From NCBI RefSeq assembly GCF_018139145.2, contig NW_026114246.1, positions 1 to 64,000 of the forward strand: a stretch of DNA of 64,000 nt. The letters run 5' to 3'. The notes beneath the pieces were generated by a model, which was not told the origin of the DNA, searched no databases, and saw only the letters and a program-made list of their open reading frames with translations. The DNA comes from Gymnogyps californianus (lineage: Eukaryota; Chordata; Aves; Accipitriformes; Cathartidae). Shown in pieces: positions 46,431 to 57,864 of the stretch. Each line of letters begins with the position of its first letter. The first letter of the stretch is position 1. Made by a program: the position numbers and the translations under genes.

Positions 46431-47231
46431 ATAAATAACTTTGTTGCATAATGTTGTACTCAGTGCCTTTAGATCTGCTAGAGGAAAACAGAAGGATTTT
46501 CTATCTATTTATTGGCTACTATTTCATCCTCTTAAAGGAGTAATGTTATTCTCATGGCTTATTTCAAGTTTTGTGCCTCTCCTTACTTCAGCTGTCAGCA
46601 TGTCCTGGATGATGTTGTGGTGCTTATAGCTGAAGTGTACAGAGAAAAAATACTTGGAGGATGCTCTATCTGAGCCTCTTATAATTTTTGGTGCCTGTAT
46701 ATGAAGTCAGCTGATTTCCTATACATTTTTTGACACCCATTATTCAGGTTTTTAGGGCTGATATACAACAATGAAGATTGGATAAATCCCAGCTCTGTAA
46801 ATTATAAATATGTAGTATTAAAGGAAAATACTTTCAAGGGTCTTTGCATATCCCATATGCTAATATAATGGTAATTTTAATGTCACTTTCCATGCAGACT
46901 TTCTGGTTGCGGAAAGTATTTGTTAGAAGTCCTGTTAAGCTTCCTATTCTTTGAGTTGCTCAATGTGAGATGGAAAAAGTTTCCAGTAAGTACTAGCTGG
47001 CATACAGCAGTCAGTTAATTGATCTACTCCCAAGACAGAAAAATCTAGTCCATTTCCTCCAACAGGGGAGGAAAAAGTGCTTAAAAGCATCTGAGAAAAC
47101 ATCCACAAAAGCATTTTGTTTAAACAATGCATTGTGTATACAGGGAATATTGGTGAAAATCCATTGCTTAGGCTACTGTCTACAGACTTAAGCACCCTTG
47201 TGGCAAACTCAGTAATCAAACTCTCTTTCCC

Positions 47232-47370
47232 AGAAAATTTTAGGATCAGATTCTGCTTTTGGACAACAGCTCCAGTTCTTTGGAAGATCGGTAGATGGCC
47301 ATAGAGACTTAGATGATGATGACACTACTGGCGTATCCGTTAGTGCTGATGGAAATGTGGTTCTGCTATG
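47232..47370 (+). pseudogene. ITGA2: ITGA2 propeller exon (KILGSD)
   Basis: CCCAG acceptor. The frame reads KILGSDSAFGQQLQFFGRS, then HRDLDDDDTTGVSVS and VVLLW. The calcium loop is altered: the human DLNGDSITD pattern is replaced, and its last Asp position is Gly. The phase to the next exon requires a donor at TATG/GTTGGT, which is weak. The frame is open. Confidence 0.9.
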
Positions 47371-47571
47371 GTTGGTAAACTCTTTTAGAAAGGAAGCACT
47401 TAATGATTCAGATGCAAGTCGAGCATTTAGTTTATTAAACAGCAAACCAAACAAACCAAAAAGCTCTTTCATTCTGTGTTCAGAGCCTTCATTGCTGCTA
47501 TCATAGCTAGCTGAAAAACAGCATTAGACTAAACCTCTTTTAAGTATGTATCATCAAACCATCGAAAGCCA

Positions 47572-47752
47572 AGCCAGCCTGGGGGCAGAGCCAGGGTGCG
47601 CGGGGGGGGGGGGGAGCCAGTGGCGGAGGCTGCTGGGAGGGACCCGGGCAGGGACAGGGAGGGCCAGGAGACACCCCTGCCCACTGCCACTGTGCAGGCA
47701 CGTGGTCCAGAGGGAAGGGGCAGCAGCAGGGAGTGGGGCTTGCTTGAGAGTA
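47572..47752. other. GC-rich patch with poly-G run in an intron
   Basis: A GC-rich block includes a run of 13 or more G residues at about 47600-47613, with overlapping ORFs on both strands. None of them looks like a protein family. It may form G-quadruplexes or be a relic CpG-rich repeat. Confidence 0.5.
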
Positions 47753-48834
47753 TTTGTAACAGTAGGTTGTACTCCAATCGCCCCAGTATAATTTTGATAG
47801 CTGAGCCTGAGACAGATGAAACCACTTCCCACACAACCTGTGTGACCTTTACTAGCTGGTAGGCTGATATGGGAAAGAGACTTGTCCTGCAGGGTAAGGA
47901 CAGAGAGCAGTGAAAGAGAGTTGGCACCTATTTCTGGCAAGAAACCCATCTTTTCTGGCACGTGGCCTTTGCCAGAGCAATCTGAGTGCTTTCACAAAAC
48001 GAAGAAAGGCTTCACAAGAACCCAAATCTTGTGCCTCCCTAAGTACTGTGTATTTTCCACTATTTCCTTGAGGAGCTAAATTAAAAAGCAGCTTGCTTTC
48101 CTATCTGTCGCCTATCTTCTCGCCTGAGGCTCCCCATTGTAACAAGAAAAACATCACCGAATTGCTACTTATTTCATAATAAAACAAGATTATTAAAAGT
48201 GAATGGTCAGTTTGGACCTTTGACCCACAATAGAACTGCTGCTGGTGCTGATGGGAGTTACATTAAAGAAAATTATGCTCCTTGGAGTACCAGCATTTAT
48301 TTAGATTTGATTAATGAAGATGCTCATTTTTCTTTCATTCCGTCATTTGGTCTGATTAATGAGTTTCACTTTTTATTAAAGTGTTTGTTTTTACATGCAG
48401 GGTTCCTTTGAAACTGTTCTTCAAAATCTTGATTAATTACATGAAAGTTGTTTTTCTGAAAAATAAGATTATTAATTAAAATGAAGAATTACCCTTCTTC
48501 GCCTTCCCAGAGGAGCTCAGTAACTTCCCTAAAGGAGCAGAAGAAGCTTACTTATTGGAAAAACAGGATAAGGGCTTTGTTCTCTGTTATCTTAAGGGAA
48601 GGATTAGAGCATTAATTTGACATGATAAATTATTTATTGTCATTACTGAAAGTTACTGTATCAACAAATTCAGTTACATGCAAAGAAAAATAATTTTACC
48701 AGTGCCATAAAAAATGTTTGCATTGGGAAGCAAAAAAAAATCAATGTTACATTTACAGATAGTAATAGAAAACAGCTTCTAAGTTACCCAGTGCTCTTGA
48801 AAATCACACATAACCTTTTAAAAATATTTTTCAG

Positions 48835-48974
48835 GTCACAAAACATTGCAAATGTGTCCATAATTGCCTCATTTAAACCTGAGAAAATCAGTCTGCTGAA
48901 CAAGAACACAGAAATAACTGTCAAAATATGTTTTCAGGCTACATTTAGACCTGCTAAGATAAATAATCAAGTGG
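48835..48974 (+). pseudogene. ITGA2: ITGA2 thigh-domain exon (PEKISLLNKN)
   Basis: TTTTTCAG acceptor and GTGG/GTAAGA donor. The frame reads SQNIANVSIIASFKPEKIS, then LLNKN and FRPAKINNQV. It matches the start of the thigh domain in human alpha-2. Open. Confidence 0.94.
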
Positions 48975-50049
48975 GTAAGAGTATTTCAATGGCTTGTTTT
49001 ATATTAGTTTCTTCAAAAGTCCATTATTCAAATGAGTAGTGGAAATTCTAAAGAAATATTGGATTGAATGTCAAGAAAGGCAATATCAGTATAAAACTTA
49101 AGTGCTTGAGAAAGTGTTTTAAGACCCACTTTCATCATTGGCTCCATAATCTTTGAAAAGTGAGGAATTAACAATATAAAGGAGAGCTGTATCCTCACTG
49201 TTCAACAAACCCCAGAAAATGTCATTAGTGAGAAGCTGATTTTTTTCAACTTTTGCTCACCAAGTTCTGTTGTTTTCTTTCAGCTGATATCACTCAGATA
49301 CGGCAAGAGACTTTAGGAAGGGTAACTGGGTATCTCTGGAGGATGCTATTCGTGGGGACAGAGGCTTTGTGAGCTGCTGTTTTCAACAGCAGACTGGAGA
49401 CTTTTCAGAAAAAAAAATAATCTATAGGCTCAGTGCAGATGTCAGTGGGGAGAAGCTCTTCATTTCAGAGGACAGGAGGGCACCAAATATTTCTGAGACC
49501 AGCACTGGCCTCTCATGAAGCTATTTAAATGTACATGTCATGGATAACACCAGTTGGACTACTTCAGTGCTATGTATAGTGCCTTTAGGAACTCATGTTA
49601 GCTATAAAATAACGGTGAACTTCCACAGTGTATTAGTTGTAACGTGAAGAGAAGAAGACAGAAATTATTATGTGATTGAAGAGAAGATGCAGGTTCTTTA
49701 TAGTCTCCTCAGAGTTGCAAGGCCCCTTTATCTAGCGTAATCCTGGCCCTGCTGACTGGCTTCTTGCCTGAGCTGCAGGCTCAGACATCTGCAGTGGAGA
49801 CTGGATTGATTGCCATTTAATGTACTCTCTGTGGATGAGAACTTACATCAGGATTTAAACCTGTTTGACTGCTTTGGAAAACACAAGAAAATTTTATCTT
49901 TTTGAGACTGCTCTGTGTTTAGCAAGCTATGAAAAAAGTAAAATATTTAGTGTGGTTTGGAAAGCCTTATCATTCTGTAATGTTGAGCGTAGTAATGAGA
50001 TCATGGGCAGTCAGACTCAGCAAAAAATGTACTGTTATTCTTCTTGTAG

Positions 50050-50201
50050 CTATAAAGTACAATGCAACATTGGATGCAGATCTCCAGTCCTCTAGAGTGA
50101 CTTCTAGAGGATTGTTCAAAGAAAATAATGAAAGGTACATGCAGAGGGATCTTGTGGTACGTCATGAGGAGAATTGTGTTCATGATGTTTTCAGTGTACA
50201 G
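50050..50201 (+). pseudogene. ITGA2: ITGA2 thigh-domain exon (SRVTSRGLFKENNER)
   Basis: TTGTAG acceptor and CAG/GTAAGT donor. It contains YNATLDAD, SSRVTSRGLFKENNER and ENCVHDV. SRVTSRGLFKENNER is identical to human alpha-2 as I remember it. The frame is open. Confidence 0.95.
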
Positions 50202-51266
50202 GTAAGTGCAATTGCAAGCAGCCTTATGTGACAAAAACGATCAGAGGAAGACATTGATAAATTTTATGTCTATAAGATGAATTTCATGCATGGTGTAATC
50301 AATGATTTACATTTTTCAAATCCCCCACAACTGGAAAATACTGAGTAAGATTCTGATTTCAAAGACACTAATAACTGTCTTATTCAGCACAGCTTTTTAG
50401 GACAGAAAAGGCCGCTCTTAATTATGTACTTCAGCTCTGACATAACACAGAGCCCATAGTCCATAGTTTCAATAGATTTTAATTTCCCTGAGTAGATTCT
50501 TTAAGAACTAAGACTTATGTGGCAAATGTTTTATCTCAAACTAACAACATTTCAGGCAGACTTCTGCTGCATGCTAGCCCTAGGTATACACAAGTTGTGT
50601 TGGAAAAAATAAAAATAAAGTCTCCATCTTTCTCTAGAACCAAAGACCAAACAGCCCTGAGAGCTGCCATATGCCCCCTGCATGATGCTAGGTCAGGTAG
50701 TTAGAAAGTCAGAGGACTTTGATTCCTGCTTTGCTTTGCAATGCAAACATCTTTGCCACATTTAGCGCCATTGTGGAGCCATGAGCTATAGGGCTAGAAG
50801 AGTATCTATACAGTACTAAGAAACAGAGGAGACGAGGTATATTATGTTTTAGTGTTGCTCAGGTCCAGCTGCTCTCTGTGATGGTGAGGCAGAGTGGAAT
50901 AGGAATTTGACTTCTGCAGTTAGGTGAGAACGAAAGTCACCTGCTGGTGGCTTTTGAGGACCAGCTTCTGCAGCTGCAGAGAATCTGCATGTTCCTTAGC
51001 CCTAGAAGTGACTGTGATGAATAGAGTCTCCAGGAATCCTAGGAAAAGGAGTTTTATCATGGAAATGGTGCTAAAAGCTGTTTAGCAAGAGGAGCCCACA
51101 CTAGGCAATCTCACAAAATTATTTCGGTAAAGAAATGAAGCTTTGCATTGTTACTACTTGTTTAGAGCAAGTATGATTTTACTATGCATTATCAATTTAC
51201 AATAGAATTACCGATTTTACCCTATTTGCTGTGCTGGCAGCTATCATCTGAACATGTGTTTTACAG

Positions 51267-51373
51267 GAACCTTCCGATGCAGTGAATTCCCTTTGTGCAT
51301 TGACATTGGCCTTGAAAATCCTGGCTCCAGCCCTGTCCTTGATATATATTCTCCTGCATCTGTGGCCTATAGT
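51267..51373 (+). pseudogene. ITGA2: ITGA2 exon with frameshift (EPSDAVNSL)
   Basis: TTACAG acceptor and AGT/GTAAGT donor. The start reads EPSDAVNSL. About 30 bases in, the frame shifts, and IDIGLENPGSSPVLD continues in another frame. A loss of four bases near 51294 explains it (CTTTGTGC where a longer Leu-Asp-Leu stretch is expected). Confidence 0.92.
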
Positions 51374-51963
51374 GTAAGTATACAGACTTACTATTGTAAA
51401 ACACCTGGCTATACACATGTGCATAGCATGTGACCCCTGCAAACACCGAAAAGGTACATCCAAGTGAAAACTCATGTTCTAGTTAAGTCACCAGGCTGAA
51501 AGCAGGCACCTGGGGGGGTGTCGCCTGGTTCCTTTTATACCTTTGTCTGTATTGCATGGGCTTGCTCACATACACACACGCACCAGCCACCATGGCATAA
51601 CAAGCATGTTGGTTGAGCCATGTCACTGTTCATGTGAACTTCTAGTTGATGGCAAAGATGAAATAATTTAGGTTAGTTTAGCCTACAATAGAAGGATAAA
51701 TAAAAGAGAGATGGATCCTCTTAGATCATATTTGTTGTGGGTTAACAATACCCTGCCTGTACCATTCTTATGGATCAGTTGACATATAGTAATGTTACTC
51801 AGTGTTAACTTGTTCATGTGTCAGAGTTTTTAATGCCCTTTGGAGGGTTTTTCTTATCTGCAAAACAAGAACGTGCTTCCCCTCAAAGGTGTTTAACACT
51901 ACTGTCTGTAGATAATTTTAAAGTTGAGCACTGTCATTCAGGAAATGTTTTTGGTTTTCATAG

Positions 51964-52046
51964 ATATGTTTTATTAAAGACTGTGGTGAAGATGAACTTT
52001 GTATCTGTGATCTTGTTCTGAATGTTCAGCAGAAGGCAGATGATGG
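51964..52046 (+). pseudogene. ITGA2: ITGA2 exon (KDCGEDELCICDLVL)
   Basis: TTCATAG acceptor and GG/GTAAGT donor. The frame is open and has KDCGED, the conserved Cys pair around LCICDL, and VLNVQQ. The human segment reads KDCGEDGLCISDLVLDV, so one Ser is Cys here. Confidence 0.93.
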
Positions 52047-52857
52047 GTAAGTGGAATTGTTGGGGTCGGGTGTTAGTTTTCATCAGTTGGTTTGTAGGCT
52101 CTGGATGAATTTCTAGATAAGAATGTCTTTCTAGTTCAACATCTACTTAGAAAAAGCGGGGGGGAAGCAATAGCACTTCTGTCTAGTTATTTAACTAATC
52201 AAGGAAAAAGAGGTATAATAGGAACACAGATATGGAAGTAGGACTCTTGTCAGCTTAGACAAACCCAAGTTTTGGTACCTTAGGGATGAGGACACGGTGA
52301 GCATTCAGAAGAATCATGCCTGGCTGGCTGCCGACGGGAAAGGGAGTGTGCTGGGAGAGCAACAATGGCTGCAGCGGCCATCTCGGTCCCTCCCTCAGGG
52401 AGCAGTGAGGATCCTGCAGCAGGCTGTGCCACTGGGAAGCAGAGGTCAGCTGTTCAGGCAGCACATATTCCAAGTCCATATGCAGATATATGCATGCATG
52501 TACAGTACACAGAGAGACAGGGCTGCCTTTTCCTGGAGCTGCCATCCCAGTCCACCGCCTGCTCTCTGCCCACCTTTCCACCAGCATGGAGCCCTTGAAA
52601 ATTCAGCAAAGTGACTCTGACAGTACATAATCAAGGTCTTGCACTTTAAGAAGATACTAATTCCATTCGGTTTTAAGAAACACCATCACAAAGTTTTTCA
52701 TGTCAAAGGGTTTAGAAAGCAGAGGATTTAAGAGCATAGAACGTAGGAAATGTCTTGCTGCACTTGTTATTTGTTGTTGGCTAGAGGCAACATTTTCATG
52801 ATCCACAGCTGGTCTAGTACCTCTGTTTACAACAATGGACTTTTTATTTTCCAACAG

Positions 52858-53000
52858 CAAACAGCAGTTTGTTGTCAGCAGCAAAAACAGAAGAATAATG
52901 TTCAATGTGAAATTGAGAAATAAAAAGGAAAATGCATATAACACCAGAATCCAGGCTACGTTTTCAGACAAATTGGTTTTTGCTTCATCGTCTTTACCAG
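52858..53000 (+). pseudogene. ITGA2: ITGA2 exon (FVVSSKNRRIMF), donor unclear
   Basis: The acceptor is TTCCAACAG. The frame reads QQFVVSSKNRRIMFNVKL, then NKKENAYNTRI and SSSLPV, matching the calf-1 region (NAYNT where human has SAYNT). The 3' border is uncertain: the sequence there is ACCAG/TACGTG, which would fit a donor that has lost its first G. Confidence 0.88.
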
Positions 53001-53312
53001 TACGTGGTACCCATCCTCACTGTTTCTGTTATTGCCACTGATTTTCCAGCTTCTCAGAGAATTTTTTTTTTTTCTTTCTAGTAGTGCCTATCCCAGGAAA
53101 GGAGAATGTGTGTGCAAACCTCTCTCCCAATTTATTTTCTTGGATACCAGAATTATTCCCTTCGGCATATCAGTTTGTTTAGGTCAAGGAGAGACACTGC
53201 CAACTCAGCATAAAAGTTGGCAACCTGTTGAGTTTGACCTCACCTCAGTATTTCAGTCATCTTTTCCTCACTTTAGACCTTGGCACCCACATCTTCTGCT
53301 TGACTCCCAACA

Positions 53313-53400
53313 ACATGCCTGAATGCAGTTGCTGTGCCACAGGGAATTCGTATTTGATAAATCAAGCATGCAGCATCGATGCGGCCTTAAAGCACAGACT
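53313..53400 (+). pseudogene. Possible eroded ITGA2 exon
   Basis: The frame here contains ACSIDAALKH, which weakly resembles the ACDVGYPALK segment that follows in human alpha-2. Splice sites are not convincing. This could be chance. Confidence 0.25.
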
Positions 53401-53628
53401 TTGGATCTAGAAATAGTTTTATTGCCAAGGCCATGTATTCCAGCTAGACAGTTAATCAATCAGATTGAAATGATTACTATACCAGAAGCTCTTCTAATGA
53501 ATTTTGTCTTAGAAAAGGGAAAAGAAAGGGATTATACAGACTATTTTGGGGAGTGCAGTAAATCTATAATCTCAACTGTTGCTTCCAAACAATTCACGTA
53601 GGATGAAATTCAGACTTCAGTGCCTGGC

Positions 53629-53880
53629 TGTCGTGGTTTAACCCCAGCCGGCAACTAAGCACCACACAGCCGCTCGCTCACTCCCCCCCAGTGGGATGGG
53701 GGAGAGAATCGGAAGGGTAAAAGTAAGAAAACTCGTGGGTTGAGATAAGAACAGTTTAATAATTGAAATAAAATAAAATAATAATAATAATAAATTGTAA
53801 TGAAAAGGAAAATAACAAAAAGAGAAATAAAACCCAAGAAAAACAAGTGATGCAAATGAAAAACAATTGCTCACCACCAA
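53629..53880 (-). repeat. Truncated ERVL-like LTR
   Basis: Starts TGTCGTGGTTTAACC and matches the U5-R half of the family, including the AAT-rich tract and AAAACAAGTGATGC. It ends abruptly at about 53880, so more than half of the LTR is missing. It sits where calf-region ITGA2 exons would be expected. Confidence 0.9.
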
Positions 53881-54737
53881 CAGTCAGTTGATTCAGGGAA
53901 TCTCTGCCTTTTCTTCTTGTCCCTTCCTCACAAAGGGAAGGAGGAGGACCACAATGTCAGTTGTACACTGGTCTAGTACTTGGCAGATGTGGATTATCTT
54001 ATGGTCCATAACTGACTTTTCATACGACCCTGGAGCTCTTCGACTAGGTCCTTCTCCAAGTTCCTGGGAAGGGTATAATAAAAATGGAATTTTTAGATCA
54101 AGACAAACCTTTCAGGTCAATCTAGGGGAAAAAAAATCACCATAAGAGCAGTTTAATTCTGACCAAAAACACATATGGTCTCTTAGTTTCCAAAAGTATC
54201 CAGTATTATATAATTCACAATCTAGCCTTTCACAGCCACCATCTCATCACAGAAATATATATTATTATGATGCCTATAAACTCCTGAGTATGATGTTATC
54301 CAATTCCATTCCTGCCATCTTTCCTAGGCCAGAGATGTTACTTGTCAAGCTCAGATAAATCCACTGCAAATAGGAAAAAGATCTTATTCTGCATCTTTCA
54401 AGAAAGAGAACTTCAGAGCTTCCAAAGAACTGGTAAATAAGACTTAGGTCTGCAGTACTGCAGGACAGGGGCACAGAGCTGATCCTTTCAAGCCCACTGC
54501 TGTACCTGTGGGGACAGCTATGGCGGGGGTAGCATTCCTCACTCACAGTGCAGGAGTGCAGCCTATGGATGTTCTTACATATTGCATCTGCCTTAGAAGA
54601 AAAGGTGTGTGTTCTTCACAGCTTGCAAGCACTTAATTTGTATGCACAGAATAGCAAAGGCAAGGGCAAAAAATCTGAATGTTAAAAGAACATTTGTTAA
54701 AGTGTATTTTTTAATGCATGCTGTTGCCTCTCCCTGG
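53881..54737. other. Intronic DNA where ITGA2 exons are missing
   Basis: I looked here for the exons covering the middle of the calf domains and found none. Together with the truncated LTR on its left edge this may be a deletion scar. Confidence 0.4.
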
Positions 54738-54851
54738 AAGAACTGTAAGAATGCAAAGTGCAGTACCATCGCATGCAAATTGGAAGACCTCATGCTGAAG
54801 GGAGAGTATTTCGTGAATGTGTCCACTCGGATCTGGAACGGAACCTTTGCT
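54738..54851 (+). pseudogene. ITGA2: ITGA2 calf-2 exon (LKGEYFVNV)
   Basis: The frame reads NCKNAKCSTIACKLEDLMLK, then GEYFVNVSTRIWNGTF. This matches the NCRTASCSNVTC...KGEYFVNVTTRIWNGTF segment near the end of the human ectodomain. The acceptor (CCTGGAAG) has a poor pyrimidine tract, so the left border is approximate. The donor is GCT/GTATCA. The frame is open. Confidence 0.92.
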
Positions 54852-56120
54852 GCTGTATCAATCAGCTGCGTCTTCATGAAGGAACCAATACTCAAATATT
54901 TCCTAGTTCCTGATATTTTTCAAACTTCAGTAAAGAGACCTTCCAATCTAGAAAGACCTTCCTTTACTTTACATTGTTGTGTGTGTTTTTCCAGATTGAA
55001 AACTTGAATCTAAAAGTTACTTTTAAGTAAGTAGTGAGGCTGCATAATGGAGCTGATAACCTTCAGTCCAGCACAAAACCTAAGAAAGTGCTGTGATAAT
55101 GCAGATCTTCACAGTTGTAAAAAAACATTTTTCTGCGTCTGTTAAATTCATTCAAGAGGAACTACAGTTTCCACAAAACTCAACATAGGACAGCAGAGTA
55201 CAGTATTGTCATAGCCTGGAAAATAATGTTGCTTTTAGTTTTCGAACATCATAGCCTACATAGTGATCATTTTAAGTCACATCAAAATATCAAAAGCCTA
55301 TTAGTGCTGCCAGTTATATTTGTTAGAGAAGGTATGGAATTTTTTTTTTAATTGATTTTTTGTTTTTATTAGAGTTGGTGTCAAAGAAACAGTCCTTGCT
55401 TAAAAACCTACAGGATGCTTAAAAATATCCATCAATAATATCTTGACTTTCCCATTTTAAATCACCATGTGTCCTCCAGAATATAACTCATCATGAATTA
55501 CCAGACTTTTGAAATGAGACCATGTTTGCTTCTCAGCTAGGCATCCAACCAAACTGTCTTGGAGTCCTGGGTTTGCCTAGAGCGTCAGGAACATGACACA
55601 GTCTCCTTAGTCTGTCTGGCGAGTCTTATGGCAGGTATTGACATTTAACAGCAGGCTTGTTGTCAGCTTCAGCATTCAGCTCTTAAAAGGAAAAGGTCAG
55701 GTTGATAATGTAATATACTTATGCAAGTGTGTGAAGGAAAGCATCTGTCTGTCTGTGTAAAAGTTTGTATTTTTCAAATCAGCTGGGTCAAGACCACTTG
55801 TTAGTGCTGTCAGGTATGCAGAAGGTGGAGACCTGAATAAAAGGTTGCTACCCTCACAAGAAAGTGAGTGGAAATAATTTGTTTACCACTGGGAGATGGA
55901 AAGGGAAGATCGCATGTCACAGTTTTCCTCTCATCTCCCATTTTGTTATTTTCTATTTGATTGTCAATGTTCAGTGCAAATAATCTTGCAAGCACCCAAC
56001 AATGCCACATAATCAGCCTTTTTATTTAGTGGCAATCAGTCATTGTCCAAGAAGAGGACAGCAGGCTTCCTGGTACCTGCTAAGCAAAGCAAGGAAAGAT
56101 GTGTTTAGAAATTAACAAGG
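54852..56120. other. ITGA2 intron, no repeat recognised
   Basis: AT-rich sequence with a T-tract near 55340. Nothing gene-like. Confidence 0.4.
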
Positions 56121-56725
56121 TGTCCTGGTTTCGGCTGGGACAGAGTTAACTTTCTTTTTAGTAGCTGGTACAGTGCTGTGTTTTGGATTTAGTGTGAGAA
56201 TGATGTTGATAACACGCTGATGTTTTAGTTGTTGCTAAGGAGTGCTTATCTTAAGCCAAGGATTTTTCAGTTTCCCATGCTCTGCCAGCAAGCAGGTGTG
56301 CAAGAAGCTGGGAGGGAGCATAGCCGGGGCAGCTGACCCGAACTAGCCAAAGGGGTATTCCATACCATGGAACGTCATGCCCAGTATATAAACAGGGGGG
56401 AGTTGGCCGGGAGGCGCGGATCGCGGCTCGGGAACTAACTGAGCATCGGTCAGCGGGTGGTGAGCAATTGCATTGTGCATCACTGGGTTTTTTCCTTCTC
56501 CCCCCCTTCCTTTTTTTGTTATATTCCTTTTCATTACTATTATTATTATATTTCATTATTACTATTGTTAGTATTATATTTTTGATTTTAGTTATTAAAC
56601 TGTTCTTATCTCAACCCACGAGTTTTATTTTTTTTCCTTTGCTTTCCTCCTCCTCACCCCACTGGGAGGGGGAGGGGGAAACGGCTGCGTGGTGCTTAGT
56701 TGCTGACTGGGGTTAAACCACAACA
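56121..56725 (+). repeat. ERVL-like solo LTR with perfect TSD
   Basis: From TGTCCTGGTTTCGG to AAACCACAACA, flanked by caagg on both sides (56116-56120 and 56726-56730). It contains TATATAAACAGG near 56384 and ATTAAACTG near 56593. It lies in the sense orientation in the last visible ITGA2 intron. Confidence 0.95.
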
Positions 56726-57774
56726 CAAGGTGCCTTGAATAGTGCTCAGGCAGGTTTCTAAACATTTAGGAGTGCAGGACAGACCACTTGGGCAGATGGC
56801 CACGGTGCAGGCGTGCAATAACTGTACACTGCAGGGACGGTCAATTCAGCGCACATCAGCTGCTGCAGACCCACAGTAGCTCACGTTCCCTGTGTCAAGC
56901 CCACAGTACCTGGCCCTGCTGGGGGCTGTAGGCTTGTTAGAACCAGCTGCAGAGAAATGGTTGAGGAGGCAAAAGGACAGAGCACTCTGCATCTGGTACG
57001 GCTGGCGAGTGCTCCTGTGCTCCCGTGCTCCCATGAACCTGAGGCCATTCCCATGCACGGGGAGAAGAACAGTGGTGAGCTGGTAGTGTCTGCACAGCCA
57101 TGCTCCTCTGCCTCTGGACACATGCGCAGAAGGAAGTGGTATCTGGCACAAGGTCCCTTTTCAAATAGGAATTGGCTTAAGATTTTTGTTGTCATCTTTG
57201 TTTAAGCTGAGGGAGCGACGTCAGAATTTGAGCAGTGGAGAGGAACAGATAGTGATAGGAAAAATAAACGGGGAAAAACAGAAGCATTGGATAGAAGTGA
57301 GGGGGGAAAGGGAAAGAACATCCAGTTTCCATTTCTTTCAAAGGCCAGAGATATGTCCCCATCTGTCTTTTGTTGCTGAGCTATTTCTCCTTTTCTCACT
57401 GTTATTTTTTTTCTCCATCTCTTCCCTGCTAGTAGCAGTGACAGCTTTGAAATAACTATAAAAATGGATATATAATCAAATTCTTCTGTTTTGCTTGAAC
57501 TATATGTTAAAGAAGAAAAGCCAGTTCTCCAGTTTCATTGCCAATAAGTAAAAACAGCAAAAATAGGCCTGGATTACTGATACATTATTACTTTCATAGA
57601 CACATTAGCTTGGGACAAATAAAAAGAAAGATAATTTTAATTTTCTTAATACTGTGATTTTTTTCTGGTTCTTAAGTCTTCATTTCAAAGCAAGAAAATT
57701 ATTTTAGGATATCTATTTTCTAATCAATTTGCCCTGTAATAGAGCTTTACAGGTTTTTTTATCTTCTCTTTCAG
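56726..57774. other. ITGA2 intron
   Basis: Contains several short overlapping ORFs on both strands in a GC-richer patch (56760-57160). None resembles a known protein or repeat. Confidence 0.35.
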
Positions 57775-57864
57775 TCAACTTTCCAGACATTACAACTCTC
57801 TGCAGAGGCAGAAATCTATACACATAACCCCGAGTTATTTATAATTGGAGAGAATACCCTAACT
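57775..57864 (+). pseudogene. ITGA2: ITGA2 membrane-proximal exon (STFQTLQL)
   Basis: TTTCAG acceptor and ACT/GTAAGT donor. The frame reads STFQTLQLSAEAEIYTHNPE and then LFIIGENTLT, which matches the end of the alpha-2 ectodomain before the membrane. Open. The next exon should encode the transmembrane helix and the GFFKR tail motif. I did not find it between here and 64000. Confidence 0.94.

Larger units (their letters stand above)
25266..57864 (+). pseudogene. ITGA2: ITGA2 (integrin alpha-2) multi-exon pseudogene
   Basis: Integrin alpha-2 pairs with beta-1 at the cell surface and binds collagen through an inserted I (von Willebrand A-like) domain. Sixteen exons match the human protein in order and most keep their splice phase: propeller start, I domain, later propeller blades, thigh and calf domains. 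The MIDAS motif DESNS together with AVRAFL and GLDIG identifies alpha-2 rather than alpha-1 or alpha-10/11 (from memory of the family). Introns are retained, which rules out a processed copy. The defects are one stop codon, three frameshifts, one destroyed donor, weak splice sites, and missing exons for the second half of the I domain and part of the calf region. The 5' and 3' terminal exons were not seen. ERV B and several LTRs lie in its introns. Confidence 0.93.

Noticed and set aside
47529..47961. Several ORFs of 80-135 codons on both strands
   Set aside because: They overlap a GC-rich patch in an ITGA2 intron, have no recognisable similarity, and the sequence composition alone explains open frames.
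52255..52614. Overlapping 105-110-codon ORFs
   Set aside because: They sit in an ITGA2 intron, occur on both strands and match nothing I recognise.
25266..57864. ITGA2 as a processed (retro-copied) pseudogene
   Set aside because: Introns of hundreds to thousands of bases with recognisable splice sites are retained.
25266..57864. ITGA2 as a functional gene with unusual splicing
   Set aside because: An in-frame stop, three frameshifts, a destroyed donor and missing exons occur in different parts of the gene. Skipping all damaged exons would not leave the I domain.
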